NCBI GenBank assembly: GCA_903905665.1
Contig: CAIVHJ010000441.1
Coordinates: 1 to 17,653 of the forward strand
Length of the DNA stretch: 17,653 nt
From: an uncultured Phycisphaerales bacterium
GTDB taxonomy: Bacteria > Planctomycetota > Phycisphaerae > UBA1845 > CAIVHJ01
Direction: 5' to 3'
How positions within the stretch are numbered: position 1 is the first letter of the stretch; each line of letters starts with the position of its first letter. Below the pieces are notes generated by a model. That model was not told where the DNA came from, ran no database searches, and was given only the letters and a program-made list of their open reading frames with translations. This document shows positions 5,695-14,132 of this stretch, in pieces. A program made the translations under genes and the position numbers.

Positions 5695-8547
5695 ATGGCA
5701 ACGGGATCAAAGTATGTTTACTCTTTCGGGAATGGAAAAGCCGAAGGTCGGGGACATCAAAAAGAACTGCTCGGTGGAAAAGGCGCCGGCCTCGCCGAAA
5801 TGACCCACATCGGACTTCCGGTTCCCGCCGGATTTACTATCACGACGGATTGCTGCGCCACCTATTTCTCCAACGAACGAAAATGGCCGCGCGGGCTCGA
5901 ATCCCAGATCAAAAACGGAATCGCCAAACTCGAAAAAGCGTGCCGCAAAAGACTCGGCGACCCCAGGGATCCTCTGCTTGTCTCCGTTCGTTCCGGAGCC
6001 GCCGCCTCGATGCCCGGAATGATGGAAACCATTCTTAACCTCGGGCTTAACGATGAATCCGTCGAGGGTCTCGCCCGCGTTTCCAACAACCGGCGCTTCG
6101 CCCTCGATGCCTACCGACGGTTCATCACCATGTACGGATCGACGGCACGGGGTGTCCACCGGGAACTTTTTGACGAAGCCTTCGACCACCTCAAAAACCA
6201 GCACACCCGCGCCCGCATCTACAAACCCGAAAATGAGAAAGTCCTCGACACCGAGGTCAACGAAGAAGAACTGGAAATTCTCATTCGGCGTTACAAGGAG
6301 ATTTACAAGCAGCACACCGGCGAGGATTTTCCCCAAAAACCTTTCGAACAACTCGTCGGCGCCATCAACGCCGTTTTCAGCAGTTGGATGGCCGATAAAG
6401 CCGTCACCTACCGCCGCGTCGAAAAAATCACCGGCCTCGCCGGAACCGCCGTCAACATCGTTCAGATGGTCTTCGGAAACATGGGCGACGATTCCGGGAC
6501 CGGCGTCTGCTTCACTCGCGATCCCAGCACCGGCGAAAACATTTTCTACGGCGACTTGCTCATCAACGCACAGGGTGAGGACGTCGTGGCCGGAATCCGC
6601 ACTCCGATCAAACTCGCCGAACTCAAGCACCTCATGCCCGAAGTCTGGGATCAGCTGCTGGCGGTCCGCGCCATTCTCGAACTTCACTACAGGGAAATGC
6701 AGGACCTCGAATTCACCATTGAGCGCGGCATTCTTTACATGCTCCAGTGTCGCACCGGAAAACGATCTCCGATGGCGGCTTTCAAAATCGCTCATGATCA
6801 GGCCACCAAACCGCTCCTCTCAAAAGCTGAAACTGACCGCCTCGTCCGAAAAAATTACCTCCCCCGACATTACGCCGGCCTCGCCGTCAAACCGGTCATC
6901 ACCCAGGAACAGGCCGTCCTTCGCATCAAACCGGTGGACATTGAGCGCCTCTTTTATCCGGTGATCGATTCGAACATGTCACGGATCGAATTGCAAAGTC
7001 GTTTGCTGGCGACGGGCATCAACGCTGTTCCCGGCGCCGCCTGCGGTAAAGTCGTTTTCAACGCCGCCCACGCCGAGGAACTGGCGGCAAAAGATGAAAA
7101 AGTCATTCTGGTCCGAAAGGAAACCAGCCCCGAAGACGTCGGCGGAATGCACGCCGCTCAGGGCATACTCACCGCCACCGGCGGAAAAACCTCCCACGCC
7201 GCCGTCGTCGCACGCGGCTGGGGCAAATGTTGCATCGTCGGGTGCGAAGTCCTGCAAATCGACTATGACAACCGGAAAATGCACGCCTCAGGAAAAACCG
7301 TTCACGAAGGCGAATTCATCACCCTCGACGGAACCGACGGACTGGTGTACACGGGCGAGGTCCGACTGGTTATGCCCGAAACTCCGCCGGAGTTCAAAAC
7401 AATCATGTCGTGGTGTGATCAGATCCGCCGCCTCGGCGTACGAACCAACGCCGATACTCCCGCCGACGCCCGAAAAGCAATCGAAATGGGCGCCGAAGGC
7501 ATCGGCCTCTGTCGAACCGAACACATGTTCTTCGACACCGAGGAACGCCGTCTGGCCATGCAGGAAATGATCGTCGCCGACACCGAAGACGCCCGTCGGC
7601 GCGCGCTCAATAAACTTCTCCCGTTCCAGCGTTCCGACTTCATCGGAATCTTTGAAGCCATGAACGGAAAACCCGTCACCATCCGTCTGATCGATCCGCC
7701 GTTGCACGAGTTCCTTCCCCACACGCGAGCAGACATGGAAAAACTTTCGCAATACGCGTCGGTCAGCATGGACACCATCAAACATCGCGCCGAACAACTC
7801 CACGAAGCCAATCCCATGCTCGGACATCGCGGCTGCCGCCTCTGCGTCACGTATCCCGAAATCCTCGAAATGCAGGTTCGGGCTATTATCGAAGCCGCCG
7901 TCGAAGTCCGTCGCCGAGGCGTCAAGGTATTTCCTGAAATCATGATCCCGCTTACCATCGACGCCAAAGAACTCCAACTCCTCACCGACCAGACCCGCTC
8001 CGTCGCCGACTCCATTCTGAAGGAAACCGGCGCCCGCATGAACTATACCGTCGGAACCATGATCGAAACACCGCGTGCGGCCCTTCTGGCGGACGCTATT
8101 GCCGAAGTCGCCGAATTCTTCAGCTTCGGGACCAACGATCTCACCCAGTTGACCATGGGACTATCCCGCGACGACGCCGGAAAATTCCTACCCGACTATG
8201 TCAACGAAAACAAAGCCGCCGTCTTCAAAGACGATCCGTTCCAGAGTCTCGACACCGTCGGCGTGGGAATGCTCGTCAAGTGGGCGATTCAGAAAGGCCG
8301 CAGCGCACGACCCAAGCTCAAAGTCGGTATTTGCGGTGAACACGGCGGTGAAGCCGCTTCGGTCATGTTCTGCCACGACGTCGGGATGAATTATGTCTCT
8401 TGCAGCCCCTACCGCGTCCCCATCGCTCGGCTTGCTGCCGCTCAGGCCGTCATCCGCGAATCCTCGGGTGTAATCAAACTCCGCGCCGCCGCGCGGGCCC
8501 TAGCCGCCAAAACAAAACCAAAAAAGAAATCTCAAAAAAAGAAATAA
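5695..8547 (+). CDS. ppdK: Pyruvate, phosphate dikinase
   Basis: A 950-residue cytoplasmic enzyme that interconverts pyruvate, ATP and Pi with PEP, AMP and PPi, linking glycolysis and gluconeogenesis. The ATG at 5695 has a strong Shine-Dalgarno, AGGGAGG (5682-5688). Landmarks are KGAGLAEM (K29) and SVRSGAAASMPGM (R99) in the ATP-grasp domain, R353 in LQCRTGKR, the phospho-carrier His H501 in GGKTSHAAVVARGWG, PEP-site motifs CRTEHMFF and IRLIDPP, GTNDLTQ, and the catalytic Cys C880 in GICGEHGGE. These correspond to K22, R92, R337, H455 and C831 of the Clostridium symbiosum enzyme (874 residues). The shifts imply an insertion of roughly 30 residues between R353 and H501 (near 370-400) and a C-terminal extension of about 27 residues ending in KTKPKKKSQKKK. 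It appears monocistronic and is convergent with the glycosyltransferase. All catalytic residues are present, so it should be active. Confidence 0.97.
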   Translation: MATGSKYVYSFGNGKAEGRGHQKELLGGKGAGLAEMTHIGLPVPAGFTITTDCCATYFSNERKWPRGLESQIKNGIAKLEKACRKRLGDPRDPLLVSVRSGAAASMPGMMETILNLGLNDESVEGLARVSNNRRFALDAYRRFITMYGSTARGVHRELFDEAFDHLKNQHTRARIYKPENEKVLDTEVNEEELEILIRRYKEIYKQHTGEDFPQKPFEQLVGAINAVFSSWMADKAVTYRRVEKITGLAGTAVNIVQMVFGNMGDDSGTGVCFTRDPSTGENIFYGDLLINAQGEDVVAGIRTPIKLAELKHLMPEVWDQLLAVRAILELHYREMQDLEFTIERGILYMLQCRTGKRSPMAAFKIAHDQATKPLLSKAETDRLVRKNYLPRHYAGLAVKPVITQEQAVLRIKPVDIERLFYPVIDSNMSRIELQSRLLATGINAVPGAACGKVVFNAAHAEELAAKDEKVILVRKETSPEDVGGMHAAQGILTATGGKTSHAAVVARGWGKCCIVGCEVLQIDYDNRKMHASGKTVHEGEFITLDGTDGLVYTGEVRLVMPETPPEFKTIMSWCDQIRRLGVRTNADTPADARKAIEMGAEGIGLCRTEHMFFDTEERRLAMQEMIVADTEDARRRALNKLLPFQRSDFIGIFEAMNGKPVTIRLIDPPLHEFLPHTRADMEKLSQYASVSMDTIKHRAEQLHEANPMLGHRGCRLCVTYPEILEMQVRAIIEAAVEVRRRGVKVFPEIMIPLTIDAKELQLLTDQTRSVADSILKETGARMNYTVGTMIETPRAALLADAIAEVAEFFSFGTNDLTQLTMGLSRDDAGKFLPDYVNENKAAVFKDDPFQSLDTVGVGMLVKWAIQKGRSARPKLKVGICGEHGGEAASVMFCHDVGMNYVSCSPYRVPIARLAAAQAVIRESSGVIKLRAAARALAAKTKPKKKSQKKK

Positions 8548-8588
8548 ATCGAGGATGTGTCTTATCCCTGTTGGATCTCTTCCGGTGT

Positions 8589-9770
8589 TTACTTCTCGAA
8601 ATCAAACCGGCCATGCCATCGGTATACCGGCCGATCGGTCATGAGGCGGATGCGTTCTTCGGTCAATCTTGCGTGAACCGGCGATGAATTGCTGACCACG
8701 ATGGCCGCTGCGTCGAACGACAGACCCTCTTGGCATGGGACGACCGGAATTCCCCGATAACGCGAGGTCAGATTTGCAAACCGGTCGTCCATCACGGCGA
8801 CAATCTCGATTCCGCACTCCTTCGCCGCTCGGTAATGAGCAAACATATTTTTGCCCAGATCGGCGAACAGCACCCGTCGCACGCATCCGTCCGCAAGCTG
8901 TTTCATCTGACCCGCGAGAAACTCAAAACCGAACAGCGTTTCAAACGACCGCGCATCCAGTCGAGTTGACGGCCTCGTCCACCTCCGCCACCAACCTCGT
9001 CTCCGCCCATCCCGACGCCCTCGTTCAAATTCATCTTGCGCGTCATTCCCCCTCGCAAGCCATCCGTAACGATCCTCCCAATCACGTACATACTCCCGAA
9101 ACCACCCTGCGGGAAGATATTGAATCGCCAGCACCAGGTTGTTTCGTGTATCACAATAGGTCAACCGTTTCGACTGCCGACTGCTCGGCGTTTTATGATG
9201 CAACACGTGCAAATCCGCAAACGTCTTCACCGCATACCCTGCCCGAACCAGCCGAAAACTCAGATCGTATTCCTCCGCCTGCATAAAATACGACGGGTCC
9301 AGCCCACCCACTCGCTGCAACACCTCCCGCCGAAATCCCACACCGCACCCAATGAAGACCTGCGGCAGCGCAGAACATTCCTGACGTCCGTCGGGCAGCG
9401 TCGCGGTAAAACTCGCCGCCCCCAACTGTGGATCATGCTCAAAATGACGGATCATCTGTGGAATACACGAATCCGTCGGATTCGAGTCATCATCCAGATA
9501 CACCACGTACCTGCCTCGTGCCGATCGTTCCACATACGCCTTCGCACAGGCTCCCGCGTTCCGATTCAGCGCCGTCACCCGCACATCGGGATACTCGCGA
9601 CGTACCCGCTCGACGGTCCCGTCGCTCGACGCATTGTCCACCACGCAAATCTCGTATTCTTCCCGCTTAAGACCACAACCTCCGATCTGGCCCAGCGTAT
9701 GCAGCAGCATTTCGACGCGGTTGTACGTCGCCAACACGAAACTCACGTGAATGTCGTTCTTCGTCGGCAT
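8589..9770 (-). CDS. Family 2 glycosyltransferase with C-terminal Rossmann-like domain
   Basis: A 393-residue protein. Residues 8-230 form a GT-A family 2 glycosyltransferase domain: SFVLATYNR at the start, VVDNASSDGT (43-52), the metal/nucleotide-binding DDD (93-95, YLDDDSN), and the acceptor-side EEYDLSFR (166-173). Residues about 250-270 are unusually rich in Arg and Trp (GRRDGRRRGWWRRW). Residues about 298-393 look like a separate alpha/beta nucleotide-binding unit (RRVLFADLGKNMFAHYRAA, IEIVAVMDD, AAAIVVSNSS), similar in pattern to the N-terminal domain of sugar acyltransferases such as PglD. That assignment is tentative. Donor and acceptor are unknown; such enzymes usually build cell-surface glycans. 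No Shine-Dalgarno precedes the ATG at 9768-9770. It is divergent from the HEAT gene by 29 bases, and its 3' end faces ppdK across 41 bases with no clear terminator. Confidence 0.9.
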   Translation of the reverse strand: MPTKNDIHVSFVLATYNRVEMLLHTLGQIGGCGLKREEYEICVVDNASSDGTVERVRREYPDVRVTALNRNAGACAKAYVERSARGRYVVYLDDDSNPTDSCIPQMIRHFEHDPQLGAASFTATLPDGRQECSALPQVFIGCGVGFRREVLQRVGGLDPSYFMQAEEYDLSFRLVRAGYAVKTFADLHVLHHKTPSSRQSKRLTYCDTRNNLVLAIQYLPAGWFREYVRDWEDRYGWLARGNDAQDEFERGRRDGRRRGWWRRWTRPSTRLDARSFETLFGFEFLAGQMKQLADGCVRRVLFADLGKNMFAHYRAAKECGIEIVAVMDDRFANLTSRYRGIPVVPCQEGLSFDAAAIVVSNSSPVHARLTEERIRLMTDRPVYRWHGRFDFEK

Positions 9771-9774
9771 GTTT

Positions 9775-9780
9775 TATAAT
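9775..9780 (+). promoter_or_regulatory. Perfect TATAAT -10 box before the HEAT-repeat gene
   Basis: TATAAT matches the -10 consensus exactly and lies in the 29-base gap between two divergent starts. No good -35 is present at 16-18 bases upstream (around TGTCGT, inside the glycosyltransferase gene). Transcription from it would begin near 9786, only about 14 bases before the GTG start. The reverse strand reads ATTATA, so it is not an equally good -10 for the glycosyltransferase. Confidence 0.4.
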
Positions 9781-9799
9781 ATCGGTCTGGGCCCTCACG

Positions 9800-11560
9800 G
9801 TGAACCAGAGAATCCCGGCGACTTTCCGGAGTCCTTTTGTGCTCAAAGTACCTCGTCAGCCGACCTCACAAACCCGCGGACCCCTTCCCCCGCGCCTCCG
9901 CTGGGTGATTTTGATTTCCTTTATATTGATGGCGCTCGTGCTTTGGGGAGTGTTCTACCTCCAACCGTATTATTACTTCTGGAAACTCCGCAGTTCTGAT
10001 TCCCATCAACAACTTCAGGCCCTGCGCGATCTCGCTCCCGCCGCCGCTTACCATCCCGATTGGCAACCCAGATTCCTCAGCGTCATGGAAAACCTCCTCA
10101 CCAACCCCGATCCTGATCTTCGTAGTGAGTCTATCGTCGTCGGACGCCGGATGCTCGACAATGACCCCGGTTTTCAGGACCAGGTCGAACTCCGTTTGAA
10201 CTCATCCGATGATCAGCAATTCGCCGTATGGGCGAATCTGCTTCAGGAGGCCGGCCGCTGGTCATCATCGCTTCGCTCCCTCGAACAACGCTGCCGCCTT
10301 CTGGTCCAGCGCTCCCGCTCTCCCAATCCCGACCACCGAGCGTCCGCAGTTTTCGCGATGGCTGAACTCGGCCCTCCTGCTGAAGATTATCTCCAATCCG
10401 TTCTCACCGATTGCCTGACCGACGAATCCGCCCTGGTCCGATACGCCTCCGTCGTCAGCGCCTCAATCTGTTTGCCCCACACCGCCCCCACACTGCTCAC
10501 CAGCACCTCGCAGGACGAGGATGATCTCGTCCGCTCCGAAGCCCAAACCCGTCTGTCCATTCTGCAGAATCCTTTCCGACCACCTCCCGCACCAGTCCCG
10601 CCCATCGATCAAATCCAGATCGACCTGAAAAACAACGACCCCACGGTGCGCCTCCACGCCATTAGAAGCCTCGGCCGAATACTCCGCTCCGATCTTCGGT
10701 GTCATGACGCCATCGAACTCCTCAAACATCTCTCGATCAATGTCTCTGCTGATTATGGAAGTCTGACTCTGGAAACGGTTTTGGAATCATTGGCCGCTCT
10801 TGGCGACGAATCGCAATTACCCCTCATGACCGATATCGCCTCCGGTTATTCCGATCAACCCATGCTGCGACTGGCTGCCGCTCTCGCTGTGGCACAACTC
10901 GATCCCGAATCAGGAATCAGTGCTCTCGCCAATCTCTTTGACCAACCCGACGACACCCTCCGCGACTGGGCCGCATGGTCTCTCGCTGATCACAACGAAC
11001 CCTCCGCCGTCGAACGACTGAAATCCGAATTCTTTTCCCTAATTCACGATGTTCGCGGCCCGGCTGCGCTGGCGCTTGCGCTTCATCATGACCCCAACCT
11101 GATCCTCCACGACGCCGCCCTGATCGAGTGGCTCCGACGCCGAATGGACCTTCTCGCCGACAATAAGTATTCCGAAACCGAATGGAAACCACGCGGCTAT
11201 TACTCCTGCAGCCTCCTGATTCTGGGCGATGCATCAGCGAGGAAAGACATCGACCTGTTGCTCCTCAACGAACATTTTCCACGTCTCGCTGTTTTTATCA
11301 CGCTGCTGGACTCAGGAGAAACCACGCCCCTCGACTTGCTGCTCTCGGATGACCCGATGAACTCTCACCTCGACCTCTGGATCCAACAACGCTTCAGCGA
11401 CATCGTCGCACATTTCATTCCGGACGCCCCGCTCGTGGATCGCCTCGACTCCCCGGAATCTCAGCAGCACCAGATCGAATTCCTCGCTCGCTGGTGGTCC
11501 ATTCAGCGATGGCGTCTCACATTCGATCCCGCTTCCTACGGCTATAGCCTTCCGCACTGA
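9800..11560 (+). CDS. Membrane-anchored HEAT-repeat protein
   Basis: A 586-residue protein beginning at GTG 9800. The next Met lies inside the membrane segment, so a later start would destroy it. There is no clear Shine-Dalgarno. Residues 1-34 are basic and Pro-rich, and residues about 35-56 form one transmembrane helix (WVILISFILMALVLWGVFYL). The remainder is predicted to lie outside the cytoplasm by the positive-inside rule. Residues about 70-470 are helical repeats of HEAT/PBS type, for example NPDHRASAVFAMAELG, ALVRYASVVSAS, DPTVRLHAIRSLGRIL, LRLAAALAVAQL and TLRDWAAWSLADHN. The C-terminus (about 470-586) is a non-repeat region with a Trp-rich FLARWWSIQRWRL stretch. HEAT arrays bind proteins; partner and role are unknown. 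The 3' end converges with pseC, with 31 bases between the stop codons. Confidence 0.85.
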   Translation: MNQRIPATFRSPFVLKVPRQPTSQTRGPLPPRLRWVILISFILMALVLWGVFYLQPYYYFWKLRSSDSHQQLQALRDLAPAAAYHPDWQPRFLSVMENLLTNPDPDLRSESIVVGRRMLDNDPGFQDQVELRLNSSDDQQFAVWANLLQEAGRWSSSLRSLEQRCRLLVQRSRSPNPDHRASAVFAMAELGPPAEDYLQSVLTDCLTDESALVRYASVVSASICLPHTAPTLLTSTSQDEDDLVRSEAQTRLSILQNPFRPPPAPVPPIDQIQIDLKNNDPTVRLHAIRSLGRILRSDLRCHDAIELLKHLSINVSADYGSLTLETVLESLAALGDESQLPLMTDIASGYSDQPMLRLAAALAVAQLDPESGISALANLFDQPDDTLRDWAAWSLADHNEPSAVERLKSEFFSLIHDVRGPAALALALHHDPNLILHDAALIEWLRRRMDLLADNKYSETEWKPRGYYSCSLLILGDASARKDIDLLLLNEHFPRLAVFITLLDSGETTPLDLLLSDDPMNSHLDLWIQQRFSDIVAHFIPDAPLVDRLDSPESQQHQIEFLARWWSIQRWRLTFDPASYGYSLPH

Positions 11561-11590
11561 ATGGTTTGGACACGGAATGGTTCGCACAGG
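11559..11590. repeat. Tandem 16-bp imperfect duplication
   Basis: Two adjacent 16-base units beginning GAATGGTT (11559-11574 and 11575-11590) match at 13 of 16 positions. They fill the gap between the convergent HEAT and pseC genes, and the first overlaps the HEAT stop codon. There is no hairpin-forming ability or T-run, so it is not a terminator. It looks like a small slippage duplication. Confidence 0.5.
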
Positions 11591-11591
11591 T

Positions 11592-12785
11592 TTACCGACT
11601 GTAATAATGGGTGACTTTGAGAACTGCCTGGATCACGTCCTGAACATCCGTTTCCGACATATCAGGGAACATAGGGAGCGAAAGAATCGCCTCATACGCC
11701 TGTTCCGCATTGGGGCAATCTCCGCGGCGAGTATGCAACGTACGCTGATAATAAGGATGCAGGTGAACGGGGATATAATGAACGTTCACGCCGATCCCCT
11801 CAGCGTACAGGGCGGAAAAAATGTCGGAACGATTCCCTTTCAGGTGATCCAGAGGCAATCGAATCACATACAAATGATAAGCGTGCAGATTCCCGGAATG
11901 AGTTTTCAGGGGTAGAACACTCGGATGTTGTGAGAATGCCAAGTCATATTGTGAGGCGATCTGGCGGCGGCGAGCCAAAGAACGAGCGAGACCATTGAGT
12001 TGGCTAATGCCCAATGCGCACTGGAAATCCGTCAAACGGTAATTCCATCCCAGATCGGCAATCTCATAAAACCACGAACCGCACTTCGCCCGCTGGTGAT
12101 GGTCCACAGTCATTCCATGATTGCGAAAGGCGCGCATCCGATCGGCATATTTTTCGGACGGCGTGGTGATCATTCCGCCTTCGCCCGTGGTGACGTGTTT
12201 CACGGGATGGAAGCTGAATGCCGTCAAATCCGCGAGCGTCCCCACGTTTCGTCCTTTGTATTGAGCACCGAGCGAATGAGCGGCATCAGCGATCAACGCG
12301 AGATTCCGCTGCGTCGTGATGTCCCGCAGCGCGTCGTAATCGGCCGGTTGTCCGGCGTAATCGACGGCCACGACGGCTTTGGTGCGGGTCGTGATTTTTT
12401 TTGCAATGTCCTGGGGATCGATCAAAAGCGTATCGGGCTGGACATCGGCGAATACGGGAATGGCGCGTTGGAAAAGAACGGCATTTGCGGTCGCGGCAAA
12501 AGTGATCGCGGGAACGATGACTTCATCCCCTTCGCCGATTCCAATGGCGAACATGGCGGCATGCAGCGCCGCCGTACCGCTACTGACCGCCACGGCGCAG
12601 GACGCACCGGTCCATCGTGCAAATGAGTTTTCAAACTCGGCGACCTTCGGTCCGGTCGTCAGATAGGAGGATCGCAGGACCTCGACCACACACGCGATAT
12701 CCGATTCGCCGATCGAGTGACGAGCATAGGGAAGGAGTGTGGATCGAACGGGTTTCCCGCCATGGATGGCCAGTGGATCAGGCAT
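11592..12785 (-). CDS. pseC: PseC: UDP-4-amino-4,6-dideoxy-N-acetyl-beta-L-altrosamine transaminase
   Basis: A 397-residue PLP-dependent aminotransferase of the DegT/DnrJ/EryC1 (sugar aminotransferase) family. It is predicted to transfer an amino group from glutamate to C4 of the 4-keto sugar made by PseB, the second step of pseudaminic acid synthesis. Visible landmarks are the PseC-like opening LPYARHSIGESDI and LTTGPKVAEFE, SSGTAALHAAM (phosphate binding), IADAAHSLG (D167, pyridine nitrogen), SFHPVKHVTTGEGG with the Schiff-base lysine K196, and NYRLTDFQCALG. Length and motifs are typical. Its ATG overlaps the pseB stop by 8 bases (ATGCCTGA), so the two are co-transcribed and probably translationally coupled. 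Assignment to PseC rather than another NDP-sugar aminotransferase rests on the opening motifs and the pseB neighbour. Confidence 0.93.
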   Translation of the reverse strand: MPDPLAIHGGKPVRSTLLPYARHSIGESDIACVVEVLRSSYLTTGPKVAEFENSFARWTGASCAVAVSSGTAALHAAMFAIGIGEGDEVIVPAITFAATANAVLFQRAIPVFADVQPDTLLIDPQDIAKKITTRTKAVVAVDYAGQPADYDALRDITTQRNLALIADAAHSLGAQYKGRNVGTLADLTAFSFHPVKHVTTGEGGMITTPSEKYADRMRAFRNHGMTVDHHQRAKCGSWFYEIADLGWNYRLTDFQCALGISQLNGLARSLARRRQIASQYDLAFSQHPSVLPLKTHSGNLHAYHLYVIRLPLDHLKGNRSDIFSALYAEGIGVNVHYIPVHLHPYYQRTLHTRRGDCPNAEQAYEAILSLPMFPDMSETDVQDVIQAVLKVTHYYSR

Positions 12786-13755
12786 AAATCATCTTCAGCA
12801 ATGCTTCGGGAGTTATCCAGTCCGGATTGGTGTCGCTGGTATAAGAAAAATGCTCCGGGAGTTTCCTGCCCAGTTTCTCCCACTCATAAGCGGTTTCGAG
12901 GCGGTACGTGGGCAGGATGGCATAGCAATCGTCCAGATCAACCGTCAGGCGGGCTTCATCCGGTGAAATGAGCGATTCGTGGATTTTTTCGCCGGGTCGA
13001 ATTCCGATGACGTTCATCCGGCATTCGGGAGCGATGGCTTTGGCCAGATCAAGAACTTTCATACTGGGAACTTTGGGAACAAATACTTCACCCCCGCGCA
13101 TCCGTTCGATGCTGGAAATGACGAAACGAATGCTTTGATCGAGGGATATGGCAAAACGCGTCATCCGCTCATCCGTGATGCTGATCTGTCCTGTTTTTTT
13201 CTGTTCGAGAAAAATCGGGACCACGCTGCCGCGCGTGCCCACCACGTTGCCGTAACGAACCACCGAGAAAAGCGTCGTGGATCCGCTATAGACGTTGGCG
13301 TGGACAAATAATTTTTCCGCAACGAGTTTGGTGGCGCCGTATAAATTGGTGGGGGAAGTGGCCTTATCGGTGCTCAGCGCGAGAACACGACCGACGCGAC
13401 AATCGAGTGCCGCTTCGATGACGTGCCGAGCGCCCATGATATTCGTCGCGACGGCTTCGAATGGATTGTATTCGCAGGCGGGAATTTGTTTGAGCGCGGC
13501 GGCATGAACCACCACGTCCACCCCCTGCAGGGCCCGTCGCAATCGATCTTCGTCTCGCACGTCCCCGATGAAAAAACGGATGTTGGGATGGTCAAAACCG
13601 TGGGTTCGCATTTCCTGCTGTTTCCACTCGTCCCGGCTGTAAACAATGAGTTTTTTGGGTTCGTATTCCCGCAAAACGATCTCGGCAAATCGCTGCCCAA
13701 AAGAACCGGTTCCGCCCGTAATTAAAATCGTCGATTGTTTTAAGTCGTTTTTCAT
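12778..13755 (-). CDS. pseB: PseB: UDP-N-acetylglucosamine 4,6-dehydratase (inverting)
   Basis: The first enzyme of pseudaminic acid synthesis: it dehydrates UDP-GlcNAc and inverts C5 to give the 4-keto-6-deoxy-L-arabino-hexulose. From the ATG at 13753-13755 it is 325 residues. The frame extends 19 codons to an ATG at 13812, but the inner start aligns with known PseB/FlaA1 N-termini. Features are GGTGSFG (14-20, NADP binding), the extended-SDR catalytic set STDK (D130, K131) with Y139 and K143 in NLYGATK, SVVRYGNVVGTRGSVVP, GGEVFVPKVPSMK, and GIRPGEKIHE. Spacing fits FlaA1 residues D132, K133, Y141 and K145. A TATAGT (13838-13833 on the minus strand) with a poor -35 may be its -10. pseC follows with an 8-base overlap. 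Neither candidate start has an obvious Shine-Dalgarno. Confidence 0.95.
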   Translation of the reverse strand: MKNDLKQSTILITGGTGSFGQRFAEIVLREYEPKKLIVYSRDEWKQQEMRTHGFDHPNIRFFIGDVRDEDRLRRALQGVDVVVHAAALKQIPACEYNPFEAVATNIMGARHVIEAALDCRVGRVLALSTDKATSPTNLYGATKLVAEKLFVHANVYSGSTTLFSVVRYGNVVGTRGSVVPIFLEQKKTGQISITDERMTRFAISLDQSIRFVISSIERMRGGEVFVPKVPSMKVLDLAKAIAPECRMNVIGIRPGEKIHESLISPDEARLTVDLDDCYAILPTYRLETAYEWEKLGRKLPEHFSYTSDTNPDWITPEALLKMIYA

Positions 13756-14132
13756 AGAGCCAGAGTACTGTCGTTTCAATTGACGAATCGTCGAAAACAT
13801 CGGGTCCGACATGTCGTACCAAACATGCGAATACTATAACACATCCTCTGTGAATCATCTACTCATCATGATCTCTTTCGGTTCCTGTGTCGCCTGTCAT
13901 GAGGGCCCGGGTCATGGCCATTGCCTGCCACAAAGAGCAATGTTATCGTAGATTGAGTGGATATATGAATGTCGATAAGCAATTGCGGCAACGCGCAGGC
14001 TAAAGCCTGTGGCTCCTTGTTGTGCAGGTTTGTATTACCCTTCAAAGAACAATGGATCATACATCAACGATTCAAGCAGCGTGACTTCGGGAATGTGGTT
14101 GATTTTCTGAAAAATCCGAAGGTGGGCGACTC
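13756..14132. other. Divergent control region of the pse locus
   Basis: About 375 bases separate the leftward pseB-pseC from the rightward methylase operon. A -10-like TATAGT lies on the minus strand at 13838-13833 (five of six matches, weak -35). On the plus strand I found no convincing promoter; TTGAGT near 13953 with TAAGCA 17 bases later is weak. A palindrome resembling an intergenic repeat lies at 13996-14009. The region ends in a Shine-Dalgarno AAGGTGG (14119-14125) for the methylase. No gene is supported here. Confidence 0.45.
13996..14009. repeat. REP-like palindrome CAGGCTAAAGCCTG
   Basis: CAGGCT and its reverse complement AGCCTG flank two A bases, inside the wider context CGCGCAGGC-TAAA-GCCTGTGGC. 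From memory, palindromes of this form (GCAGGC-TAAA-GCCTGCGG) recur between genes in many Planctomycetota and other bacterial genomes in the manner of REP/RAYT elements. Only one copy is present here, so repetition cannot be shown from this window. Confidence 0.45.

Noticed and set aside
5546..5803. Possible 85-residue small protein upstream of ppdK
   Set aside because: It runs into the ppdK coding region in a different frame, has no Shine-Dalgarno and has no recognisable motif. The strong Shine-Dalgarno is placed for ppdK.
5707..6795. 362-codon minus-strand frame opposite ppdK
   Set aside because: Rich in Gly, Phe, Asp and Val, as expected for the antisense of a strongly biased gene; the plus strand is certainly ppdK.
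8548..8588. Possible terminator between ppdK and the glycosyltransferase
   Set aside because: Only a 4-bp GGAT/ATCC stem and an imperfect CCGGT/ACCGG pairing were found, with no T-run.
9036..9779. 247-codon plus-strand frame opposite the glycosyltransferase
   Set aside because: Composition is Arg/His/Pro-rich antisense; the minus strand holds all GT2 motifs.
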